A stretch of 64,000 nt of DNA from an uncultured Tateyamaria sp. (GTDB lineage: Bacteria; Pseudomonadota; Alphaproteobacteria; Rhodobacterales; Rhodobacteraceae), in contig NZ_CANNGP010000003.1 in NCBI RefSeq assembly GCF_947504105.1, forward strand, positions 124,001-188,000. Reading direction: 5' to 3'. Of the stretch, positions 17,086 through 27,858 are shown piece by piece (position 1 is the first letter of the stretch; each line of letters begins with the position of its first letter). The notes below the pieces were generated by a model that made no database searches, was not told where the DNA came from, and was given only the letters and a program-made list of their open reading frames with translations. The translations under genes and the position numbers were made by a program.

Positions 17086-17834
17086 GTCAGACCGTCCCAG
17101 ATCAGCTTTGCACCCGTCATCACCAACAGCACATAGGTCAGCAAAAAGAACGCGCGTTCTGGCACCAGGTGATGCGCGCGCACGCCAAGCCAAGCCCCCA
17201 GCAGTGCAAAGGGCGCGAGCGCAAAATTCGCAACTGCCGTTTGCGCCGTGAACATGCCCAGAAAGGCGTAGGGTATGAATTTGAAAATGTTGATCGCAGT
17301 GAAGATAAGCACTGTATTGGCTTGGTATGCCGTCTTTGAGGGACGCAGAGACAGAAGGTACACGGCGGCAGGCGGTCCGCCCGCGTGGCTGACGAAGCTG
17401 GTGAAGCCCGCAACTGTGCCCGTCAGCACACCGACCCACTTAGGCAAGGCGCGCGACGCCGTCCTGATCCAGCCCCGGCTGCGCCCGACCTGCCGGATTA
17501 CAAAGCCAACAGAGATCACGCCGATCAACACTCGGAACACGTCCGGTTCGGTACGCGAATACAACAGCGCGCCAAGCGCGACGCCTGGCAACCCGCCCGC
17601 AATCATCAACGCCGACACGCGCCAATCCCACTTGCCCCAATACGGTTTGAGCGTCGCTGCATCGATCAGCATCAGCAGGGGCAACACGACCCCCAACGCC
17701 ATGCCCGGTTCAATCACCAACGCCAGAATCGAAGCGGACGCAAAGGATGCGCCAGACCCGAAACCGCCCTTGGAAACCCCCGCAAAGACCACCGCCGGTG
17801 CAGCGATTGCAAAAAACCACAGATCCAGGTTCAC
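17082..17834 (-). CDS. TauE/SafE-family sulfite/organosulfonate exporter
   Basis: A 250-aa membrane protein with about eight helices, organised as two repeats beginning AIAAPAVVFAGVSKGGFGSG and LTGTVAGFTSFVSHAGGPPA. These glycine-rich loops (G-x-x-x-K-G-G-F/G and H-A-G-G-P-P) define the TauE/SafE family. The best start is a GTG at 17832-17834 (VNLDLWFFAIAAP). Substrate not determinable. It is divergent from mdh and translationally coupled to the GNAT gene. Confidence 0.85.
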   Translation of the reverse strand: MNLDLWFFAIAAPAVVFAGVSKGGFGSGASFASASILALVIEPGMALGVVLPLLMLIDAATLKPYWGKWDWRVSALMIAGGLPGVALGALLYSRTEPDVFRVLIGVISVGFVIRQVGRSRGWIRTASRALPKWVGVLTGTVAGFTSFVSHAGGPPAAVYLLSLRPSKTAYQANTVLIFTAINIFKFIPYAFLGMFTAQTAVANFALAPFALLGAWLGVRAHHLVPERAFFLLTYVLLVMTGAKLIWDGLT

Positions 17835-17961
17835 GCCCGCACGACCCTTTGAAAAACAGTGCTGTCCTGCACCCTTAGCGCGCGAATGTGATATGCACCA
17901 GCAGGCCTGTCGCGATACGCTGCGGTGCGGCACCCTTGCGTGAGGCCCCATCTCGCGCTAG

Positions 17962-18966
<1,005 letters not shown>

Positions 18967-18987
18967 AATTTGCTGCGGTCGCGAATT

Positions 18988-19020
18988 AAAGGGCCGGATG
19001 CCGTCGCATCCGGCCCTTTT
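18988..19020 (+). terminator. Rho-independent terminator of mdh
   Basis: A 14-bp stem AAAGGGCCGGATGC / GCATCCGGCCCTTT with a CGTC loop, ending in four T. It is placed 22 nt after the mdh stop. Confidence 0.9.
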
Positions 19021-19029
19021 AATGTGTAT

Positions 19030-19836
19030 ATGGTTCACATGCCTCAGTCGCGCCCCATCGAACGAAAGCTGACCACCATTCTGGCCGCGGATGCGGCCAA
19101 CTATTCTGGCCGGATGAGCCGGGATGAAGAAGGCACGGTGCGCGCGTTACGGGCAACCCGCGACGTCATCGACAGCGCGATTGCAGACTGTGGCGGTCGC
19201 ATTGCCAACACCTCGGGCGATGGTCTTATCGTTGATTTTCCGTCTGTCGTCGGCGCTGTAAAATGCGCCGTCGAAATACAGCGCACGCTGAACGCACGTG
19301 CGGACCTTCTGGCCTTTCGATTGGGTATCCATCTGGGCGACGTGATCATCGAAGGACCCGATTTGCTGGGGGACGGTGTGAACCTTGCCGCCCGTTTGCA
19401 AGAGATGGCCGATGTCGGCGGCATCCTGATTTCGCAACATGTCTATGACCATGCGCATGGCAAGCTGGGGACTGTCGAATTGCGCCCGCTTGGACCCGCC
19501 ACGCCAAAACACCTCGCGGAAGAGGTCGGTGTGTACGCCGTGGTGGCTGAGGGCGTAACCGCGCCGCGCCATCTGGATAACCTCGGTCCCAAGGTTGCAC
19601 GGGCTGAAGAGGTTCCGCCCGCGCTTGAAGAAACTGAGCGGGACGCGGACACGCCCGCTCGTAAGAAATTCAAGAAGGACCGCAATCGCATTCTCGGTGC
19701 GGTTGGCGCTCTTGTGATCATCGATGTTGCTGCGAGTCTGCCTTTTCTTGTGACAGCTGTCCCACAGGTCGCGTTGCTATACGTTCTTTACACCAAGTGG
19801 CGCTCCTATCGGAATGGCGATACGGCCACGCCCTAG
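19030..19836 (+). CDS. Class III adenylate/guanylate cyclase
   Basis: About 268 aa. The catalytic domain is N-terminal: ERKLTTILAADAANYSGRMS (first metal Asp), NTSGDGLIVDFPS (second metal Asp in GDG), HLGDVIIEGPDLLGDGVNLA, and AARLQEMADVGG with the transition-state Asn and Arg. This fits the CyaA-type cyclases common in Rhizobiales and Rhodobacterales, which usually carry longer C-terminal TPR parts. Here the C-terminus is short, with two hydrophobic segments (GAVGALVIIDVAASLPFLV and VPQVALLYVLYT) that suggest a membrane anchor. Start uncertain between 19030 and 19039. It follows the mdh terminator directly and overlaps the opposing glycosyltransferase gene by 4 nt. Confidence 0.85.
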   Translation: MVHMPQSRPIERKLTTILAADAANYSGRMSRDEEGTVRALRATRDVIDSAIADCGGRIANTSGDGLIVDFPSVVGAVKCAVEIQRTLNARADLLAFRLGIHLGDVIIEGPDLLGDGVNLAARLQEMADVGGILISQHVYDHAHGKLGTVELRPLGPATPKHLAEEVGVYAVVAEGVTAPRHLDNLGPKVARAEEVPPALEETERDADTPARKKFKKDRNRILGAVGALVIIDVAASLPFLVTAVPQVALLYVLYTKWRSYRNGDTATP

Positions 19837-20870
19837 TCTCCCATCACACCGCTCAGCCAAGGATTGCGGCGGATCAAATCCGCATCAAAGGTGCAAGGAT
19901 CAAGATCCGGGCAATGTGCTCCCAAAACCTGATCAGGTTCGAATGGGATATCGCGCAGCAATCCAAAAGCATCCAACTGCGCGCGCCGTTCGTCCGTCAG
20001 TGCAAACATGGAGTGATGGGCTTGCAGCGCAGTGTCCACTGTATCTGCGCGTTCCATCATCCAGGCAATCTGTCCGGCCCGATGCGGCTGCAGGATCTTG
20101 GACTGAACCTCTGGTGAGATTTGCCGATAGCGTAACACCTTCGTCAACCAGTGCAGGGGTGTCAGCCCATCAAAATGCAACACGCGTGACGTTGTCGATA
20201 TGCGCTTGGCTGCCCGTCTTTGCCGTCCTTCTGACCCGATGCGTGTTGCGTTGTGCACACCAAGCCGCAAGCCGGCACCGACCCGTACGCCACTTTTTCC
20301 CGCACCGTGCGAATACTGTCCCCGTTTCATGAAAGGCGCATAAAGGCCAAAAGCAGTTTCGGCATTTTCGGGTGTCAGGTCGGATGTGGCCCGAAATGCG
20401 CCTTCGAAAAGGGATTGCTGCTGCCCGGTTGGAAAGAGCCGTTCACAAACCGGCAGGTTCAGCTCGGTGCGGGGATCCTCGTGCGTAGTTAGTTCGGCCC
20501 CCAGGTCACCATCTTGCCAGATGAACTCATCCGCATCGATGTGAAACAACCAATCAAGATCGCACCGGTTTTGCGTCCGGTTGGCATTGATCGTTTGCCG
20601 TCGCATCTGCGATGGTGGGCGCCCCTTTTCTGGCCTTCGGGCCTGCCAATACGTGTCATCACAGAGTTGAACCGTACAACCCGGGATGCCCTGAAGTATA
20701 TTTTTTGACGGATCGTGCGGGTCATCAAGAAACACGAAAACTGCCTTTGCGCCGGTCGCAAGATGCCATCGCACATTGCTTTCAACCAAAGCCGATGGTT
20801 CGTTCACGGTCAGGACCACGCCCCAGCGCACGCCATTTTCCTCAGGTTTTACAGGAAATTGCGGCAGCAC
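19833..20870 (-). CDS. Glycosyltransferase family 2/92-like protein
   Basis: A 345-aa cytoplasmic-type protein: WGVVLTVNEPSALVESNVRW at the N-terminus and LDWLFHIDADEFIW near residue 110, the D-x-D motif of GT-A enzymes. Proteins with this HIDADEF pattern are frequent in Rhodobacteraceae and are probably involved in surface glycan synthesis. It opens away from sucC; its start and the sucC operator share the 20871-21043 intergenic region, so the palindromes could also affect this gene. Confidence 0.75.
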   Translation of the reverse strand: MLPQFPVKPEENGVRWGVVLTVNEPSALVESNVRWHLATGAKAVFVFLDDPHDPSKNILQGIPGCTVQLCDDTYWQARRPEKGRPPSQMRRQTINANRTQNRCDLDWLFHIDADEFIWQDGDLGAELTTHEDPRTELNLPVCERLFPTGQQQSLFEGAFRATSDLTPENAETAFGLYAPFMKRGQYSHGAGKSGVRVGAGLRLGVHNATRIGSEGRQRRAAKRISTTSRVLHFDGLTPLHWLTKVLRYRQISPEVQSKILQPHRAGQIAWMMERADTVDTALQAHHSMFALTDERRAQLDAFGLLRDIPFEPDQVLGAHCPDLDPCTFDADLIRRNPWLSGVMGD

Positions 20871-20898
20871 AGATCTGATTCCTTTCTCAAATCAATTT

Positions 20899-20929
20899 TG
20901 TGATCACACGATTTAATGCAGTGATCACA
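20899..20929 (+). promoter_or_regulatory. Paired GTGATCAC palindromes upstream of sucC (candidate operator)
   Basis: TGTGATCACA at 20899-20908 and AGTGATCACA at 20920-20929, with centres 21 bp apart. The arrangement TTGTGATCACACG, an AT-rich spacer, then GTGATCAC repeats the one before sdhC almost base for base. It lies about 115-145 nt before the sucC start, and the same distance applies at sdhC. The gene for the binding protein is not evident in the window. Confidence 0.7.
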
Positions 20930-21043
20930 AATGTTCGATTTTCGCGCACAAAACCGCCACTGCGACATATTTTCCGTTTACGCGTCGTTCAGTCTTGGTC
21001 GTATAGGCCCAACGTTGACGTATCTATACGGGATCAAACCGCC

Positions 21044-22237
21044 ATGAACATCCATGAATACCAGGCCAAAGCTCTTTTGCGCAGCTACGGGGCGCCTGTC
21101 TCGGACGGGCGCGTTGTCCTGCGTGCAGAGGAAGCCAAGACAGCAGCAGGTGCGCTTGATGGACCGCTTTGGGTGGTCAAGGCGCAAATCCATGCTGGTG
21201 GCCGCGGCAAAGGCAGCTTCAAGGAAGCAGATGCTGGCGACAAGGGTGGCGTACGCCTGACCAAGTCGGTCGAGGAGGCCGCAGAAGAAGCCAAGAAGAT
21301 GCTGGGGCGCACGCTCGTTACCCACCAGACCGGTCCCGCCGGCAAACAGGTGAACCGCATCTATATCGAAGACGGTTCCGGCATTGAGACCGAGATGTAC
21401 CTGGCTCTGCTGGTCGACCGCGTCACCAGCCGCGTATCGTTCGTCTGTTCGACCGAGGGCGGCATGGACATCGAAGAGGTGGCCGCCGAAACGCCCGAAA
21501 AAATTCTGAGCTTCAGCGTCGATCCAGCCACCGGCTACCAAGCCTATCACGGTCGTCGTATAGCCTTTATGCTGGGTCTTGAAGGCAAGCAGATCAAGCA
21601 ATGCGTGGGCCTGATGGGCTTACTGTACAAAGCCTTCATGGAAAAAGACATGGAGATGCTTGAAATCAACCCGCTGATCTTGACCGACAGCGGCGATCTG
21701 AAAGTGCTGGACGCCAAGGTGTCCTTCGATGGCAACGCCATATACCGCCATGCCGACATCAACGAGCTGCGTGACGAGACCGAAGAAGACCCGAAGGAAC
21801 TCGCTGCCTCCAAATACGACCTGAACTACATCGCGCTGGATGGCGAGATCGGGTGCATGGTGAATGGTGCGGGTCTGGCCATGGCGACAATGGATATCAT
21901 CAAGCTTTACGGTGCTGAGCCTGCCAACTTCCTCGACGTGGGCGGCGGCGCTACTAAGGAGAAGGTGACCGAAGCCTTCAAGATCATCACCTCGGATCCG
22001 AACGTCAAAGGGATCCTTGTGAACATCTTTGGCGGCATCATGCGCTGTGATGTGATTGCAGAGGGCGTTGTCGCCGCGGTGAAAGAGGTGGGCCTGCAAG
22101 TGCCGCTGGTTGTCCGGCTTGAGGGCACGAACGTTCAGCAGGGCAAGGATATCATCAACAACTCCGGCCTCGACGTAATTGCCGCAGACGACCTCAAGGA
22201 CGGCGCCCAGAAAATCGTGAAAGCAGTCAAAGGTTAA
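21044..22237 (+). CDS. sucC: Succinyl-CoA synthetase beta subunit
   Basis: 397 aa. It begins [20 protein letters not shown], has the ATP-grasp region [40 protein letters not shown] and [20 protein letters not shown], and the C-terminal CoA-ligase part [20 protein letters not shown] with [13 protein letters not shown]. With SucD it makes succinate plus ATP/GTP from succinyl-CoA. It is the first gene of the suc-lpd operon. The start is fixed by homology; an upstream in-frame extension covers the promoter region and is not coding. Confidence 0.97.
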   Translation: MNIHEYQAKALLRSYGAPVSDGRVVLRAEEAKTAAGALDGPLWVVKAQIHAGGRGKGSFKEADAGDKGGVRLTKSVEEAAEEAKKMLGRTLVTHQTGPAGKQVNRIYIEDGSGIETEMYLALLVDRVTSRVSFVCSTEGGMDIEEVAAETPEKILSFSVDPATGYQAYHGRRIAFMLGLEGKQIKQCVGLMGLLYKAFMEKDMEMLEINPLILTDSGDLKVLDAKVSFDGNAIYRHADINELRDETEEDPKELAASKYDLNYIALDGEIGCMVNGAGLAMATMDIIKLYGAEPANFLDVGGGATKEKVTEAFKIITSDPNVKGILVNIFGGIMRCDVIAEGVVAAVKEVGLQVPLVVRLEGTNVQQGKDIINNSGLDVIAADDLKDGAQKIVKAVKG

Positions 22238-22242
22238 GTGTG

Positions 22243-22950
22243 ATGTGGCGTGCTGGTCTGACCGTCGCGGCTGTCTTGATTCTCGCTGCCTGCAGCACGG
22301 AACGACGGCCAGACATTTCCACCCAAGCCGGGCTTCCACCGATTGGCCTTGCGTCAACGGCGGTATGGTTGGAGCAGCGTGAAGGAAGCGCACCTCGGGT
22401 GCGCGCCGCACAAGAGATTCCGACGTCGGAAATCCGGTCTGTCGTATCTGGGAGCGCGGCGCCCGGCGCGTCCGTCACGACAGTGGCGTCGGTACCGAGC
22501 CGCGCCCGACCATCCACGCGACGTGCGCGTGGTGTTCAGGCGTTTGCGGACATTTGCGTGGCATCCATACCTGATGTGAGCGGCCTTTCAAACCGCATGC
22601 GCGCCGTCAATCTGCGCGATTTTGACGTGCCTGCGCGCGACCGTTCTGCTCGCTCCGGCAATGAAGTGCTGGTCGGCGGTATTCCAGACGGTCCGATACG
22701 GGTACAAACAGATGTGAATTCTGGTGGGAACAACCGTGCACGTTGCGGAGTCTCCACGATAGGTGCGAACGCAGGTACCGTTGCGCAAGCCAAGGCCGAC
22801 GCTTTGGTCGCGTCCGGTTTTGGCCTCAAGCAAATCGCGCCGCAGGGTCGTGCACAACAAAGCTGGCAAATAGTCGGCGCACCCGGAAGCACAACATTGC
22901 ACGTGCGCAAAAATGCGTTTGGAGCAGGAGCGTGGATCGTTTGGCAGTAA
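22243..22950 (+). CDS. Predicted lipoprotein of the suc operon
   Basis: A 235-aa protein beginning MWRAGLTVAAVLILAACSTE: signal peptide with lipobox L-A-A-C, so Cys is the lipidated residue. A low-complexity Ser/Ala/Val linker follows, then a folded C-terminal part with two Cys (FADICVAS and RARCGVSTIGAN) and FGAGAWIVWQ at the end. No known domain is recognised. It begins 5 nt after the sucC stop and is probably cotranscribed. From memory, conserved proteins of this kind occur at this place in related genomes. Confidence 0.7.
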   Translation: MWRAGLTVAAVLILAACSTERRPDISTQAGLPPIGLASTAVWLEQREGSAPRVRAAQEIPTSEIRSVVSGSAAPGASVTTVASVPSRARPSTRRARGVQAFADICVASIPDVSGLSNRMRAVNLRDFDVPARDRSARSGNEVLVGGIPDGPIRVQTDVNSGGNNRARCGVSTIGANAGTVAQAKADALVASGFGLKQIAPQGRAQQSWQIVGAPGSTTLHVRKNAFGAGAWIVWQ

Positions 22951-23423
22951 GGGGGGCATACCTGCTGAGCTTCGCGCTTTGGGCTACAGCGGCCGGGGCG
23001 CATCCGGCCATCGATTCGTTCGTGTCTTTCTGCTTCAAAGCCGGGCAGACCGTCGAACAGGCGCGCACCAACATGGAAAGCGTCGCCGGCAGTCCGCTGT
23101 CATTTACTCTCACCTTCTGGGACAAGTCCCTGGCCCCGGCGCCCGGCACGCCAGACCATGCAGAGCGCCGCTGTGCAGTGGATTTTGCCGGCAACCATGG
23201 TCAGACCGCCATGCGCGCGATTCAGGCCAAGATGGCCAGGCCGCCGGTTTTCGGCACACCCATTCCGCTGCCTGCACCTTACGCGGCTGTGGATGGTACT
23301 GAATACATCGAAGGGCGTGAATTGCTGCGTGGGCGCATCGCAGTTGTGCACATTGGCACGCGTGACGACCGAACCTTTATCGCCGTAGATCGTCTGCCCG
23401 CCGGGATGAGGTTATCCGAATGA
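22932..23423 (+). CDS. Predicted exported protein of the suc operon
   Basis: A 163-aa protein from a GTG start at 22932 that overlaps the lipoprotein end by 19 nt: VDRLAVRGAYLLSFALWATA, then AGAHPAIDSF, has a signal peptide with an AGA cleavage site. The mature part has two Cys (VSFCFKAGQT and ERRCAVDFAGN) that may form a disulfide in the periplasm. Function unknown. The short downstream gene overlaps its stop as ATGA, so the lipoprotein, this gene and the CxxC peptide gene form a translationally coupled set. Confidence 0.65.
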   Translation: MDRLAVRGAYLLSFALWATAAGAHPAIDSFVSFCFKAGQTVEQARTNMESVAGSPLSFTLTFWDKSLAPAPGTPDHAERRCAVDFAGNHGQTAMRAIQAKMARPPVFGTPIPLPAPYAAVDGTEYIEGRELLRGRIAVVHIGTRDDRTFIAVDRLPAGMRLSE

Positions 23424-23575
23424 CCGAATTGCGCCCCTGCCACAGTTGCGACCCGACCTGTTTGCGCGACAGTGCACGCCGCTTGGACTTTACCGTCCAA
23501 CTGGTCAACCGCGTCGGCTTGCACGTCGACGACAATATCAGGGCGCTGTTGCGCAAGGGGCCTGCCCCCGCATGA
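23420..23575 (+). CDS. 51-aa Cys-rich small protein, coupled to the upstream gene
   Basis: A short frame MTELRPCHSCDPTCLRDSAR, then RLDFTVQLVNRVGLHVDDN and a tail ending PAPA. The ATG overlaps the previous stop (ATGA), the local coupling style, and the frame has strong GC bias at third positions. The C-x-x-C-x-x-x-C cluster could bind a metal. No family recognised. sucD begins 45 nt later. Confidence 0.5.
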   Translation: MTELRPCHSCDPTCLRDSARRLDFTVQLVNRVGLHVDDNIRALLRKGPAPA

Positions 23576-23620
23576 CACGCCATTCCCGCATCACGAACAC
23601 CCCCGAAGGAGACGACCACA

Positions 23621-24505
23621 ATGGCCGTATTGATTGACGAAAACACCAAGGTGATCTGCCAGGGCCTGACCGGCTCACAGGGCACGTTCCACACCGAGCA
23701 GGCCATCGCGTATGGCACCAAGATGGTCGGTGGCGTCACCCCAGGCAAAGGTGGTCAGACGCATTTGGACCTGCCTGTTTTCAACTCAGTCCACGAAGCG
23801 ATGGACGTGACCGACGCCAATGCGTCCGTCATCTACGTGCCCCCGCCCTTTGCAGCTGACTCGATCCTTGAGGCCATCGACGCCGAAATGCCCCTGATCG
23901 TCTGCATCACCGAAGGCATCCCGGTTCTGGACATGATGAAGGTGCAGCGCGCGTTGGAAGGCTCGTCGAGCCGCCTGATCGGCCCCAACTGCCCCGGCGT
24001 TATCACACCCGACGCCTGCAAGATCGGCATCATGCCCGGCCACATTCACAAGCGCGGGAGCGTGGGTGTCGTAAGCCGCTCGGGGACGCTTACCTATGAG
24101 GCTGTGAAACAGACCACGGATATGGGCCTGGGCCAATCGTCGGCCGTAGGCATCGGCGGCGACCCGATCAAGGGGACCGAGCATATCGACGTGCTCGAGA
24201 TGTTCCTGGCCGATGACGAGACCGAAAGCATCATCATGATCGGTGAGATTGGCGGCTCCGCAGAAGAAGACGCCGCCCAGTTCCTTGCTGACGAGAAGAA
24301 GAAAGGCCGCTGGAAACCCACCGCCGGTTTCATCGCAGGCCGCACCGCCCCTCCGGGCCGCCGCATGGGCCACGCAGGCGCGATTGTCGCTGGCGGCAAA
24401 GGCGGCGCCGAGGACAAGATTGAAGCCATGCGCTCGGCTGGCATCGTGGTGGCCGACAGCCCCGCAACGCTGGGTGAGGCCGTTATGGAGGCGATAAAAG
24501 GCTAG
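23621..24505 (+). CDS. sucD: Succinyl-CoA synthetase alpha subunit
   Basis: 294 aa. It has the CoA-binding Rossmann start [78 protein letters not shown], and the phosphohistidine loop [20 protein letters not shown]. Complete. It normally abuts sucC; here three small genes separate the two subunits while keeping the operon continuous. An AAGGAG-like site lies before the ATG. Confidence 0.97.
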   Translation: MAVLIDENTKVICQGLTGSQGTFHTEQAIAYGTKMVGGVTPGKGGQTHLDLPVFNSVHEAMDVTDANASVIYVPPPFAADSILEAIDAEMPLIVCITEGIPVLDMMKVQRALEGSSSRLIGPNCPGVITPDACKIGIMPGHIHKRGSVGVVSRSGTLTYEAVKQTTDMGLGQSSAVGIGGDPIKGTEHIDVLEMFLADDETESIIMIGEIGGSAEEDAAQFLADEKKKGRWKPTAGFIAGRTAPPGRRMGHAGAIVAGGKGGAEDKIEAMRSAGIVVADSPATLGEAVMEAIKG

Positions 24506-24543
24506 TTATGCTGCAACGATTGGCATCAGGACTGAGAGGGCAT

Positions 24544-24563
24544 GCCCGGCGGTGCCGCCGGGC
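24544..24563 (+). other. Perfect intercistronic hairpin between sucD and the next gene
   Basis: GCCCGGCGG and CCGCCGGGC form a 9-bp GC stem around a TG loop with no T-run after it. It may stabilise or process the suc mRNA rather than terminate it. Confidence 0.5.
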
Positions 24564-24575
24564 GGGGAGCAAAAC

Positions 24576-24887
24576 ATGAAAACTGCTCTCTTGATAGTGT
24601 TCGCGATGTTGGGAAGCTTTGCAGGGTTGTTTTGGTTCGCGATAACCGGCCCGGAACGTACCGTTCAACAAAGAGAAACAACGCCGGAAGGTCTGAGAGT
24701 CATTTTGGTAGACTTCCCAAGCGATCCTAACATCGTGTCATTTGATCCCGCCAAGATTTCTGCAATGGCATTGCAGGACTTCGCCACGTCTCTCTGCGGA
24801 CATGGCACACGATCAATTTCAGAATTGCAGCCGACCTTGTTCGATAAACTGCGCGGACATAACCGCGCAGAGATCATTTGCTCCTGA
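24576..24887 (+). CDS. Small membrane-anchored or exported protein
   Basis: A 103-aa protein beginning MKTALLIVFAMLGSFAGLFW: a single N-terminal helix or uncleaved signal, then about 75 residues with two Cys (SLCGHG and a C-terminal IICS). No known family. A GGGGAGC site precedes the ATG. It ends 9 nt before sucA, so translation is probably linked to it. Confidence 0.6.
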   Translation: MKTALLIVFAMLGSFAGLFWFAITGPERTVQQRETTPEGLRVILVDFPSDPNIVSFDPAKISAMALQDFATSLCGHGTRSISELQPTLFDKLRGHNRAEIICS

Positions 24888-24896
24888 GGTGAAAAC

Positions 24897-27854
24897 ATGA
24901 CCGACCAATCTCCCAACGACCAGTTCCATGCCTCGTCTTTCATGCAGGGGCACAATGCGGAGTACCTCGAACAGATGTACGCCCGCTACGCCAATGACCC
25001 CGGCGCGGTCGATGAAAGCTGGCAGGCGTTCTTCAAGGCGATGGGCGATGATGAGGTCAGCGTCAAACGCGAGGCGGAGGGGCCGTCCTGGGCGCGCGCC
25101 GACTGGCCTCCGGTTCCGGGCGATGACCTGACCCAAGCACTCACCGGCGAATGGGCCGCCCCCGCAGAGGTCAAGGGCGCTGGTGACAAGATAAAGGCGA
25201 AGGCAGCGGAAAAGGGCGTTGAGGTTAGCGACGACCAGATCAAGCGGGCCGTGCTCGACAGCATACGCGCCCTCATGTTGATCCGGGCCTACCGCATCCG
25301 GGGCCATCTTGTGGCCGACCTTGATCCGCTGGGCATGCGCGACCAGACCCCGCACCCCGAACTGAACCCCAAATCCTACGGCTTCACCGAAGCTGACATG
25401 GACCGGCCTATCTTCATCGACAACGTGCTGGGTCTGCAAGTGGCCTCCATGCGCGAAATTGTCGAGATCGTGAAGCGCACGTATTGCGGCACCTTTGCCC
25501 TGCAATACATGCACATCTCGGACCCGGAGGAAGCCAGCTGGCTCAAGGAACGAATCGAAGGGCTGGGCAAGGAAATCCAGTTCACCCGCGAAGGCCGCAA
25601 GGCGATCCTGAACAAGATGGTCGAAGCCGAAGGATTCGAGAAGTTCCTGCATGTCAAATACATGGGCACCAAGCGCTTCGGTCTGGATGGCGGCGAAAGT
25701 CTGATCCCCGCGATGGAGCAGATCATCAAGCGCGGCGGTGCACTTGGCGTTAAGGACATCGTGATCGGCATGCCCCACCGGGGGCGCCTGTCGGTATTAG
25801 CGAACGTGATGGCCAAACCTTACAAAGCGATCTTCAACGAATTCCAGGGCGGCAGTTTCAAGCCCGAAGATGTCGACGGCTCGGGCGATGTGAAGTACCA
25901 CCTCGGTGCGTCGTCTGACCGCGAGTTTGATGGCAACACTGTCCACCTGTCACTCACCGCAAACCCTTCACACCTCGAAGCCGTGAACCCTGTGGTGCTG
26001 GGCAAGGCACGCGCCAAGCAGGACCAAAACAACGACCACGAACGCACGACCGTGATGCCGATCTTGCTCCACGGCGACGCGGCCTTTGCAGGTCAGGGTG
26101 TCGTAGCCGAGTGTTTCGCGCTGTCAGGCCTGCGCGGTCATAAGACGGGTGGTACCATGCACATCGTGGTGAACAACCAGATCGGGTTCACCACGGCGCC
26201 GCACTTCTCGCGCTCTTCCCCCTATCCCACAGATAACGCGCTGGTGGTTGAGTCGCCGATCTTCCATGTGAACGGTGACGATCCCGAGGCCGTGGTACAC
26301 GCGGCCAAGGTCGCGACCGAGTTCCGTCAGAAGTTCCGCAAGGACGTGGTGATCGATATCTTCTGCTACCGCCGGTTCGGCCATAACGAGGGCGATGAGC
26401 CCATGTTCACCAACCCGGTGATGTACAAGCGGATCAAGAAGCACAAAACGACGCTCACGCTTTACACCGAACGCCTGGTGCGTGATGGCCTGATCCCCGA
26501 GGGCGAGATCGAGGATATGAAAGCCGCCTTCCAAGCCCGGATGAATGATGAGTTCGAGGCGGGCAAGGACTACAAACCCAACAAGGCCGATTGGCTGGAC
26601 GGCAAATGGTCCCATCTCGACAAGAACAAGGAAGATTACCAGCGCGGTAAAACCGCCATCGCGCCAGAAACACTGGCTGATGTCGGTAAGGCGCTGACCT
26701 CCACGCCAGACGGCTTCCCGATGCACAAGACCGTGGGTCGCCTGATCGATGCCAAGAAAAGGATGTTCGACGGCGGCGAAGGATTTGACTGGGCCACGGG
26801 TGAGGCGCTGGCCTTCGGCTCGCTTCTGACCGAAGGGTACCCGGTGCGCCTGGCTGGGCAGGATTCGACACGCGGCACATTCAGTCAAAGGCACTCGGGC
26901 TACGTGAATCAGGAAACGGAAGAGCGGTACTATCCTCTCAACCAGATCCGCGCGGGTCAGGCCCAGTACGAAGTGATTGACTCAATGCTGTCGGAGTACG
27001 CAGTGTTGGGTTTCGAGTACGGCTACTCTATGGCCGAACCCAATGCCCTGACGCTATGGGAAGCACAGTTCGGCGACTTCGCCAACGGCGCTCAGATCAT
27101 GTTCGACCAGTTCATCAGTTCGGGCGAAAGCAAGTGGCTGCGCATGTCCGGACTGACCGTCCTCCTGCCACACGGGTTCGAAGGACAAGGACCGGAACAC
27201 TCATCCGCCCGCCTTGAACGCTTTTTGCAGATGTGCGGTCAGGACAACTGGATCGTCGCCAATTGTACGACGCCCGCCAACTATTTCCACATCCTGCGCC
27301 GCCAGATTCACCGCGATTTCCGCAAGCCGCTGATCCTGATGACGCCCAAGTCTCTCTTGCGGCACAAGCTGGCCGTCAGCAAGGCCGAGGAATTCACGAC
27401 AGGATCGTCCTTCCATCGGGTTTTGTGGGACGACGCCGAACAGGGCAATTCAGACACCAAGCTGGTCAAGGATGACAAGATCAAGCGCGTCGTGATGTGT
27501 TCCGGCAAGGTCTACTACGACCTGCTGGAAGAGCGGGACGCCCGTGGCATCAATGACGTGTACCTGATGCGGGTCGAACAGTTCTATCCCTTCCCCGCCA
27601 TCAGCCTCGTCAAGGAACTGGAGCGGTTCAAGGGCGCCGAAATGGTCTGGTGTCAGGAAGAACCCAAGAACCAGGGCGGCTGGTCCTTCATCGAACCCAA
27701 TATCGAATGGGTTTTGACCCGGATCAAAGCCAAGCATCAGCGCCCTGCCTACGTGGGCCGCGCCACCTCCGCCAGCCCCGCTACAGGTCTGGCCAGCCAG
27801 CACAAAGCCCAACAAGCCGCGCTCGTGAACGAAGCGCTGACCATCGAAGGATAA
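24897..27854 (+). CDS. sucA: 2-oxoglutarate dehydrogenase E1 component
   Basis: A 985-aa thiamine-diphosphate enzyme that decarboxylates 2-oxoglutarate and passes the succinyl group to SucB. Visible: N-terminal E2-interaction segment [36 protein letters not shown], the TPP-binding [18 protein letters not shown] and [24 protein letters not shown], and the transketolase-like C-terminal half with [20 protein letters not shown] and [19 protein letters not shown]. Full length. sucB follows after 4 nt. Confidence 0.98.
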   Translation: MTDQSPNDQFHASSFMQGHNAEYLEQMYARYANDPGAVDESWQAFFKAMGDDEVSVKREAEGPSWARADWPPVPGDDLTQALTGEWAAPAEVKGAGDKIKAKAAEKGVEVSDDQIKRAVLDSIRALMLIRAYRIRGHLVADLDPLGMRDQTPHPELNPKSYGFTEADMDRPIFIDNVLGLQVASMREIVEIVKRTYCGTFALQYMHISDPEEASWLKERIEGLGKEIQFTREGRKAILNKMVEAEGFEKFLHVKYMGTKRFGLDGGESLIPAMEQIIKRGGALGVKDIVIGMPHRGRLSVLANVMAKPYKAIFNEFQGGSFKPEDVDGSGDVKYHLGASSDREFDGNTVHLSLTANPSHLEAVNPVVLGKARAKQDQNNDHERTTVMPILLHGDAAFAGQGVVAECFALSGLRGHKTGGTMHIVVNNQIGFTTAPHFSRSSPYPTDNALVVESPIFHVNGDDPEAVVHAAKVATEFRQKFRKDVVIDIFCYRRFGHNEGDEPMFTNPVMYKRIKKHKTTLTLYTERLVRDGLIPEGEIEDMKAAFQARMNDEFEAGKDYKPNKADWLDGKWSHLDKNKEDYQRGKTAIAPETLADVGKALTSTPDGFPMHKTVGRLIDAKKRMFDGGEGFDWATGEALAFGSLLTEGYPVRLAGQDSTRGTFSQRHSGYVNQETEERYYPLNQIRAGQAQYEVIDSMLSEYAVLGFEYGYSMAEPNALTLWEAQFGDFANGAQIMFDQFISSGESKWLRMSGLTVLLPHGFEGQGPEHSSARLERFLQMCGQDNWIVANCTTPANYFHILRRQIHRDFRKPLILMTPKSLLRHKLAVSKAEEFTTGSSFHRVLWDDAEQGNSDTKLVKDDKIKRVVMCSGKVYYDLLEERDARGINDVYLMRVEQFYPFPAISLVKELERFKGAEMVWCQEEPKNQGGWSFIEPNIEWVLTRIKAKHQRPAYVGRATSASPATGLASQHKAQQAALVNEALTIEG

Positions 27855-27858
27855 GACA

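Noticed and set aside
19921-19935. Match to the interior palindrome of the MITE-like element (AACCTGATCAGGTT)
   Set aside because: It lies inside the glycosyltransferase coding frame and lacks the terminal repeats.
24819-25778. 319-codon minus-strand ORF
   Set aside because: Antisense to the start of sucA.
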